Shown here one piece after another: positions 58,921-64,000 of a stretch of DNA of 64,000 nucleotides. Positions within the stretch are counted from its first letter, which is position 1. The number at the start of each line of letters is the position of its first letter. Made by a program: the position numbers and the translations under genes. The notes beneath the pieces are model-generated. The model was not told where the DNA came from. It saw nothing but the letters and a program-made list of their open reading frames with translations, and ran no database searches. The DNA is from JAMDEO01 sp963775295. Its GTDB lineage: Bacteria > Actinomycetota > Thermoleophilia > RBG-16-64-13. The stretch is from NCBI GenBank assembly GCA_963775295.1, contig CAVZIK010000006.1, forward strand, positions 992,001 through 1,056,000, given 5' to 3'.

Positions 58921-59796
58921 CTAGCGCTCGCGGGGGACATGCTCTCTCCAGTCGGCGGGCAACAGGGCATCGAGGGCGTCATCCACGGTGATGATCCCTA
59001 CCAGTTTGCCCTCATCGAGTACGGGAAGAGCCAGGAGGTCGTAGCGGGCCACGAGTGCCGCGGCCTCCTCGGCCTCGTCCTCAACCTGTGCCACTGCGGG
59101 CAGCGGTTTGGCAATGGAGGAAAGCGGCATTTCCGGCGGCGAGATCAACAGGTCGCGAAGGTTGATCGCGCCTATGAGAACGTCTTGCTCGTCCACCACG
59201 AAGACCGTGAATGCGTTCTCCGCCGGCAACTCCCGGGCCGTTTCGCGCAACTGCTCCAGGGCCTCTGCGACCGTCAGAGTGGAGGGAACAGCCAGGAATT
59301 CCGTCGTCATGATCCCCCCGGCCGAGTCACGCTCGTGCTCCATGAGTTCCATGACATCCTGGGCCTCCTCCTCCTCCATCTGCTCGAGAATGTCGGCCGT
59401 CTCTTCAGCCGACAACTCTTGCAGCATGTCGGCGGCGTCGTCCGGCTCCATCGCGGCGACAACGTCGGGGACGCGGTCGTCTTCGATGGCTTCGAGCATC
59501 TCGGCCTGATCCTTCGGATCCAGTTCCTCGATGATGTCGGCCACGGTGTCGTCGTCAAGGGAATCGAAGACCATAGAACGCTCGGACAGGCTCATCTCGT
59601 TCAGTATCTGGGCCAGATCAGCGGTGTGGAGCTTGGCCAGTTTTTCCATCTGCACGTTTAATTGGACGTTGGTCGCGGTGTAATCGAGCGGGATCACCGA
59701 CTCCCAGGGTACGATCGTGTCGCGAAGCCTCAAGAACGGGAATAGCCTGGCAAGCGGCAAGAAGCCCAGACGTCTGAGGATGGCTGACCCCTCCAA
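58921..59796 (-). CDS. MgtE-N and CBS-domain protein, downstream part of a frameshifted gene
   Basis: A 291-residue frame. Residues ~50-165 are an MgtE_N helical superhelix (AKLHTADLAQILNEMS, repeated acidic D-P-K-D-Q-A-E and DDAADMLQELSAEETADILEQM units). Two CBS domains follow (AGGIMTTEFLAVPSTLTVAEALEQL; ENAFTVFVVDEQDVLIGAINLRDLL; LPVLDEGKLVGIITVDDALDAL). In MgtE this module senses Mg2+. The N-terminus (SAILRRLGFLPLARLF) is the natural continuation of the PRC-barrel protein encoded just upstream in another frame, see the finding. The TTG start given by the open frame is probably not a true start. Probably regulatory for the adjoining transporter. Confidence 0.7.
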   Translation of the reverse strand: MEGSAILRRLGFLPLARLFPFLRLRDTIVPWESVIPLDYTATNVQLNVQMEKLAKLHTADLAQILNEMSLSERSMVFDSLDDDTVADIIEELDPKDQAEMLEAIEDDRVPDVVAAMEPDDAADMLQELSAEETADILEQMEEEEAQDVMELMEHERDSAGGIMTTEFLAVPSTLTVAEALEQLRETARELPAENAFTVFVVDEQDVLIGAINLRDLLISPPEMPLSSIAKPLPAVAQVEDEAEEAAALVARYDLLALPVLDEGKLVGIITVDDALDALLPADWREHVPRER

Positions 59797-60208
59797 TGGC
59801 GACGCCGGTCACCCGCGCGGTCCGGCCCGCCGTACCCAGCGCGACGTCGTTGACACGGACGACCTTGCGGCCGGAAACATCCACCATCTGCTTGTCGAGT
59901 ACGTTCTTCCACAGGAGCAACTCGCGATCGTGGAGGGCTCGCTCCTGTTTGGGCAGGGGGCCGGAAAGAATGATATTGGGTCCCTGCATGCCCAGCACCT
60001 GCGACCAATCCACATAGACCAGGCTGGGGCGCCTTCCCCGGGATCCATTGACCCGCACCCGGATCTTGGTCACGCGTGGGAAATCCGTCCCTATCCACGC
60101 TGCCACGTCCTGCAGCCGCCCAACTCGGGTGTCGGAGGCGTCGAACACTGAGTGGCCCAGAATGTCACTGAGATAGAACATATGAGGAATCGGGGCGGCC
60201 GAGGTCAT
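59618..60208 (-). CDS. PRC-barrel N-terminal part of the frameshifted MgtE-N/CBS gene
   Basis: Starts at ATG 60208 with GGGGATAGGACT upstream. The first ~140 residues hold two PRC-barrel-like beta domains (FYLSDILGHSVFDASDTRVGRL; DVAAWIGTDFPRVTKIRVR; WKNVLDKQMVDVSGRKVVRVND). At VTGVAIGG the reading frame should pass into SAILRRLGFL of the next frame, but one base too many (a GGGG run near 59793) shifts it, and the remaining ~60 residues to the stop at 59618 are out-of-frame. In related actinobacterial proteins PRC, MgtE_N and CBS domains form one chain. Confidence 0.6.
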   Translation of the reverse strand: MTSAAPIPHMFYLSDILGHSVFDASDTRVGRLQDVAAWIGTDFPRVTKIRVRVNGSRGRRPSLVYVDWSQVLGMQGPNIILSGPLPKQERALHDRELLLWKNVLDKQMVDVSGRKVVRVNDVALGTAGRTARVTGVAIGGVSHPQTSGLLAACQAIPVLEASRHDRTLGVGDPARLHRDQRPIKRADGKTGQAPHR

Positions 60209-60276
60209 AGTCCTATCCCCCGCGGCGGAACTGACCAAGAAAGGTACTTCGCGGTCAGTCTACCAGCTAGTTCTTG

Positions 60277-62937
60277 CTACCGGAACCAGAGGATATCGCA
60301 CGCCTCGAGAGGGATGAAAGCTCCAGGATTGGCCGGGACTACGCGGGGCGTGTAGTCGCCCGGGGGCCGCGCGCCGCGGACCTCGACCGCGTAGCTGCGG
60401 GTGCCGGGCGAGGGGCCTGCTTGGGTGTATGCCTTCGCCTCGAAGACGTGAATCTCGGGACGTGACGGTCCGGCAACGGACAGGGTCTCCTGACTCGAGG
60501 GGGCCACTTCCAGGGGATCCGCGTAGAGCTGCACGCTCACAACGTCCGGCGGGATCGCTCCCAGATCCACGTCCACTTTGAAAGTGTACTTGCGACCGCC
60601 ACCGCCCGCTCCTTCGCCGCCCTGGGCTTCCTCGAACCTGTAGCCGAGGAACCGGATCTCATGCCAGTGATCTCTCAGGACGGATTGCCAGTCCTGGACC
60701 GCGAGCGCCTTTGCCGCTGGGATGGTGGTACCGTCTGGGGAAGGGCCCGCGGCCGAGCGCTCGCGATACGCCGCGGCCGCCGGAATGTAGTAGGTCTGAA
60801 GATATTCCTCCAGCATGCGGTTGGCGGAGTACTCGGGGGTGAGCCGTGCCATGCTCTCCCGCACCCGGTTTATCCAGCGGCGTGGTATCCCGGCTTCGTC
60901 ACGGTCGTAGAACTCCGGGATGATCTCGTTCTCGATGATGTCGTAGAGGCGCTCGGCTTCCACGGCGTCCCAGGCCGGGTCGTCCCCGTGCTCAAGGCCG
61001 TCGCCCAGCGCCCAGCCGACCGCGGCGGAATACGCCTCCGCCCACCAGCCATCCAGTTCTGACAGGTTGACTCCGCCGTTGACGAGAACCTTCATACCGC
61101 TGGTGCCGCTCGCCTCCCAGGGCCGTCGCGGGGTGTTGATCCAAACATCCACGCCGTGCACCAGATGTTCGGCAATTGCCATGTCGTAGTCGACTAAGAA
61201 GAGGACATGCTGACGGACGTTGCAGCGGCGGATGAAGTCGGTCCACTCCTTGATCATGGCCTTGCCGGCGGTATCGGCCGGGTGTGCTTTCCCCGCAAGG
61301 ACGAGTTGCACCGGGCTGCTCTGGGCGCACAAGAGCGCCTCCAGGCGGTCGGCGTCGTGCAGGAGTAGGTTGACCCGCTTGTAGCTCGTGAAGCGCCGGG
61401 CAAAGCCCAGAGTGAGAATGCCTGGGTCGCACAGGCAACTCACGTCGAGGCCCATCTCTTCCAGACTTCCGGCAATGGGCCCCTGCCGCCCCACATGGTC
61501 GCGGGCCATGGCGATAAGCTTTCGCCGGCTGGAGTCGCGAAACGTCCACAGATCCTCGTCACTGGCTGCGCGCATCTTGTCGTCCAGGCCTTGGATGCCG
61601 TCGAGCCAGCGGCCCTTGCCGCAGATCTTGGTCCACAGGGCATCTGCCTCGGGTGAGTCCCAGGAGGGGACGTGCACGCCATTCGTCACATGGCCGACAG
61701 GTACCTCCCGGTGCGGCCAGCGAGGGAAGACCGGCTGGAACAGGCTTCGGCTGACCTCGCCGTGCAGCTTGCTGACGCCGTTGACCGCTCCACTCCCTCT
61801 GATGGCCAAGAAGGCCATGTTGAATGGTTCATCATCGGCCGGAGCGGCCAAGCCTTCTTGGGCGGAGGACGAGTCGGGCAGGCGTCCCATAGCGACCAGG
61901 TCGGCTAAGCTGATGCCGAGGCTGGCCGCGTAGTCGCTCAGATACTCGGCTACCAGTTGGGGAGTGAAACGGTCGAAGCCGGCTTCCACCGGGGTGTGGG
62001 TGGTGAAGAGGTTGCCCGCTCGGGTGGCCGTGAGTGCTACCGGGAAGGAGACTCCCTCGTCCTCCATGAAACCGCGGGCTCGTTCCAGCACCGCCAACGC
62101 GGCGTGGCCCTCGTTGAGATGGCACACTTCGGGCTCGACTCCCAACTCACGCAACAACCGCCAGCCGCCGATGCCCAGGACAATCTCCTGCTGAATGCGA
62201 GCCTCGGGCCCACCGCCGTAGAGATCCGCGGTGATGCCCCGGTCGGCAGGGCTGTTCATGAGGTCGTTGGTGTCCAGCAAGTAGAGCTTTACCCGTCCCG
62301 CGTTGACCTCCCACACACGGACCCTTACCGTTCGTCGGGGGAATTGGATCGTGACTACCATCCATTCCCCGTGTGAATCGCGCAGCGGCATGACGGGGAG
62401 CTGCCCGGGATCGTTGTAGGGGAAGAACTCTATTTGGTGGCCGTCCGAATCGAGCGCCTGCCGGAAATAGCCCTGCTGCCAGAGGAGGCCCACCCCCACC
62501 ACGGGGACTCCGAGGTCGCTGGCCACTTTCAGCAAGTCGCCGGCGAGGATGCCCAGGCCGCCGCTATAGATGGGGAGAGCTTCGCTCAACCCGAACTCCA
62601 TGCTGAAGTAGGCGATAGGGCCCGGCCGGCTTTCGGCGTCGGGATAGGTCGTCGAGAACCAGGACGGAGCGTCGAAAAGTTTCTGTCGGCTCGACAGGTG
62701 ATGATTGAGCAAGGAACGGAAGTCCTGGTCGGCCGCCAGATCTTCCAGGCGGGTCTGCGAAATCGTCTGGAGGATATGCCAGGGGTTATGCGTGATCTCC
62801 CAGAGATCGGGATCGAGTATCTCCCACATCTGGTCGGTCGCGTGGCTCCACGACCAGCGCAAATCGAGCGCGAGTTCGATGAGTCCCTTGAGCGCTTCCG
62901 GGACGATGGGCAGCGTGTAACGAGGCTGGGCGGTCAA
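60277..62937 (-). CDS. glgP: Alpha-glucan (glycogen/maltodextrin) phosphorylase, GT35, DUF3417 type
   Basis: An 886-residue phosphorylase of the archaeal/Thermotoga-like branch. N-terminal DUF3417-type region (WSWSHATDQMWEILDPDLWE). Catalytic part has AYFSMEFGLSEALPIYSGGLGILAGDLLK, VCHLNEGHAAL and the PLP-lysine motif GTSGMKVLVNGGVNLSELDGWW. It degrades alpha-1,4-glucans with phosphate to glucose-1-phosphate. The C-terminal ~120 residues form an extra beta-rich domain. The ATG lies just downstream of pyruvate kinase (13 bp), so the pair may be an operon linking glucan breakdown to glycolysis. Confidence 0.92.
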   Translation of the reverse strand: MTAQPRYTLPIVPEALKGLIELALDLRWSWSHATDQMWEILDPDLWEITHNPWHILQTISQTRLEDLAADQDFRSLLNHHLSSRQKLFDAPSWFSTTYPDAESRPGPIAYFSMEFGLSEALPIYSGGLGILAGDLLKVASDLGVPVVGVGLLWQQGYFRQALDSDGHQIEFFPYNDPGQLPVMPLRDSHGEWMVVTIQFPRRTVRVRVWEVNAGRVKLYLLDTNDLMNSPADRGITADLYGGGPEARIQQEIVLGIGGWRLLRELGVEPEVCHLNEGHAALAVLERARGFMEDEGVSFPVALTATRAGNLFTTHTPVEAGFDRFTPQLVAEYLSDYAASLGISLADLVAMGRLPDSSSAQEGLAAPADDEPFNMAFLAIRGSGAVNGVSKLHGEVSRSLFQPVFPRWPHREVPVGHVTNGVHVPSWDSPEADALWTKICGKGRWLDGIQGLDDKMRAASDEDLWTFRDSSRRKLIAMARDHVGRQGPIAGSLEEMGLDVSCLCDPGILTLGFARRFTSYKRVNLLLHDADRLEALLCAQSSPVQLVLAGKAHPADTAGKAMIKEWTDFIRRCNVRQHVLFLVDYDMAIAEHLVHGVDVWINTPRRPWEASGTSGMKVLVNGGVNLSELDGWWAEAYSAAVGWALGDGLEHGDDPAWDAVEAERLYDIIENEIIPEFYDRDEAGIPRRWINRVRESMARLTPEYSANRMLEEYLQTYYIPAAAAYRERSAAGPSPDGTTIPAAKALAVQDWQSVLRDHWHEIRFLGYRFEEAQGGEGAGGGGRKYTFKVDVDLGAIPPDVVSVQLYADPLEVAPSSQETLSVAGPSRPEIHVFEAKAYTQAGPSPGTRSYAVEVRGARPPGDYTPRVVPANPGAFIPLEACDILWFR

Positions 62938-62950
62938 GGTGAACCCCCTG

Positions 62951-64000
62951 TCATTCCGAAACGGCCCCCAGGTCGATTACTTCCAGCCGGTTATTACCCT
63001 GAATGACGACGGCCAATCCCGGTTTGAGCTTCTGCAGACGAAACCAGCGTCGGGCGACGAAGTGCCAGTCGACACTCGAGCCCACCATCGGCGCGCGAGC
63101 CGCTTCAGGTACGAAGACCGAATGCACCCCACGCGAGAACTGCAGCCGGTGGCAGACATCCTCAAAAGGGCTGAAGGCGATGATCCACGCCTGTGGCCGC
63201 AGTCGGGCCACGCTGCGCGCGGTGGCGCCGGTCTCGGTGGGGACGATTATATAGCGCGCACCCAGCCGTTCCGCCGTCGCCGCGGCTTCCTGCGCGAGAA
63301 CCTTGGGCACGGTGTGACCATCGGCTGCGGGTCGTCGCATCCCCTCTTTGTATCTCTCGGCAGAAGCGGCGACGCGGGCCATGACGCTCACGGCGTCCAC
63401 GGGAAACTGACCCATGGCGGTCTCCTCGGAGAGCATCACGCAGTCGGTGCCGTCGAGGATCGCGTTGGAGACGTCAGATACTTCAGCCCGAGTGGGGCGC
63501 CGGTTCTGTGTCATGGACTCGAGCATCTGGGTGGCCGTGATGACGGGCTTACCCGCGGCGTTCGCCCGGCTGATCAGCAGTTTCTGGACGATTGCTATCT
63601 GATCGATAGGCATGTCTACGCCGAGGTCACCTCGGGCGACCATGAGACCGTCGGCCAGAGCAAGGATGGAGTCGATGCAGTTCACCGCGTGGGAGCGCTC
63701 GATTTTGGCGATGATGAAGGGATTACACCCGAGAGCGTGGGCACAGGAGCGTACGGCAGCCACATCATCGGGCCCTTGCACGAACGATACCCCCACCGCT
63801 TCCACGCCCTCGGCGAGCGCGAAGGCGAGAAGCTCTCGGTCGCGGTCGGTGAACGCGGAAATGCCCAGGTCGATGCCCGGGAGGCTTATGCCGTCGCGAT
63901 AACGAAGTTCGCCTCCTACCACGACCCTGGCGATGGCAGCGCGGGTCGGGGTGTAGCAGTCCCTGGGCGCCTCGGTGATCTGTTGGATCCGCAACTGGAT
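62951..64000 (-). CDS. pyk: Pyruvate kinase, C-terminal part (5' end outside window)
   Basis: The frame is open to the window edge, so the first ~130 residues are missing. Visible motifs: active-site Lys in IIAKIERSHAV, ARGDLGVDMP (metal Asp), ITATQMLESM and VMLSEETAMG, followed by the C-terminal allosteric domain (RLGARYIIVPTETGATARSVARLRP). The final part IQGNNRLEVIDLGA is family-like. Converts phosphoenolpyruvate and ADP to pyruvate and ATP. Upstream of glgP on the same strand. Confidence 0.93.
   Translation of the reverse strand: MQLRIQQITEAPRDCYTPTRAAIARVVVGGELRYRDGISLPGIDLGISAFTDRDRELLAFALAEGVEAVGVSFVQGPDDVAAVRSCAHALGCNPFIIAKIERSHAVNCIDSILALADGLMVARGDLGVDMPIDQIAIVQKLLISRANAAGKPVITATQMLESMTQNRRPTRAEVSDVSNAILDGTDCVMLSEETAMGQFPVDAVSVMARVAASAERYKEGMRRPAADGHTVPKVLAQEAAATAERLGARYIIVPTETGATARSVARLRPQAWIIAFSPFEDVCHRLQFSRGVHSVFVPEAARAPMVGSSVDWHFVARRWFRLQKLKPGLAVVIQGNNRLEVIDLGAVSE

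Noticed and set aside
1..64000. CRISPR array, insertion sequence, integrase or prophage genes
   Set aside because: No regularly spaced repeats, transposase or integrase motifs, or phage structural genes were seen in the window.

Overview
The window is high-GC, densely coded DNA with short intergenic gaps, frequent ATGA/GTGA start-stop overlaps and many GTG/TTG starts. The gene content points to a high-GC Gram-positive lineage, most likely a deep-branching anaerobic actinobacterium (for example Coriobacteriia, Geothermincolia or Thermoleophilia relatives). Supporting genes are an MmpL-type RND exporter, an SLH cell-surface layer, a Rex regulator, an SLC11 transporter of the NRMT type, GT35 glucan phosphorylase, oxygen-sensitive [FeFe] hydrogenase and its maturases, and UbiD. 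This assignment is inference; there is no rRNA or tRNA in the window.

Layout. 1-5.7 kb: the end of a zinc-ribbon membrane protein, DUF5661, an AcoAB-like 2-oxoacid/acetoin dehydrogenase E1 pair, an SLH surface protein and an unusual radical SAM protein. 5.8-8.6 kb: a hydroxyacid-oxoacid transhydrogenase-like alcohol dehydrogenase and an MFS exporter. 8.7-14.5 kb: a four-gene [FeFe]-hydrogenase maturation operon whose first gene is a fusion of a complete DtxR/MntR-like metalloregulator to HydG, followed by aspartate ammonia-lyase, HydF and HydE. It is preceded by DtxR-box-like operators that overlap the promoter and ribosome binding site. 14.6-25.7 kb: an ABC exporter with a LolA-like protein, a NarL-type two-component system, TetR/MmpL, a WG-repeat lipoprotein and a CHRD protein.

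25.7-35.1 kb (minus strand) is a hydrogen-metabolism island. It runs from rex through a Rex-box-like operator to a receiver protein, HydC (NuoE), HydB (NuoF), HydA ([FeFe] catalytic subunit), a HydS-like hydrogenase-histidine kinase fusion, a second receiver and a receiver-PAS-kinase hybrid. The likely picture is NAD-linked (probably bifurcating) H2 turnover, controlled by Rex (NADH/NAD+), by an H2-sensing kinase relay and, at the maturation step, by a metal-sensing domain joined to HydG.

35-46 kb: an M23-like protein, UbiD, a 3-hydroxyacyl-CoA dehydrogenase-family enzyme, a GT2 glycosyltransferase, a second CHRD protein, nitroreductase, a DUF998-like membrane protein, a GIY-YIG-like protein and a MacA/MacB efflux operon. 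46-53.3 kb: the phosphate regulon, PhoR-PhoB divergent from pstCAB-phoU, with a PHO-box-like 11-bp repeat between them. pstS is reduced to a signal-peptide region plus a frame-shifted C-terminal tail. 53.4-57.5 kb: an SLH/lysozyme-like hydrolase with a structured leader, a gene-free stretch and an OmpR/kinase pair. 57.5-64 kb: an SLC11/NRMT-like transporter with a frameshifted PRC-barrel/MgtE-N/CBS gene, glucan phosphorylase and the C-terminal part of pyruvate kinase.

The most novel candidate is the DtxR-HydG fusion and its iron/manganese-box-like operator. Next are the aspA gene inside the maturation operon, the HydS relay and the collapsed pstS.
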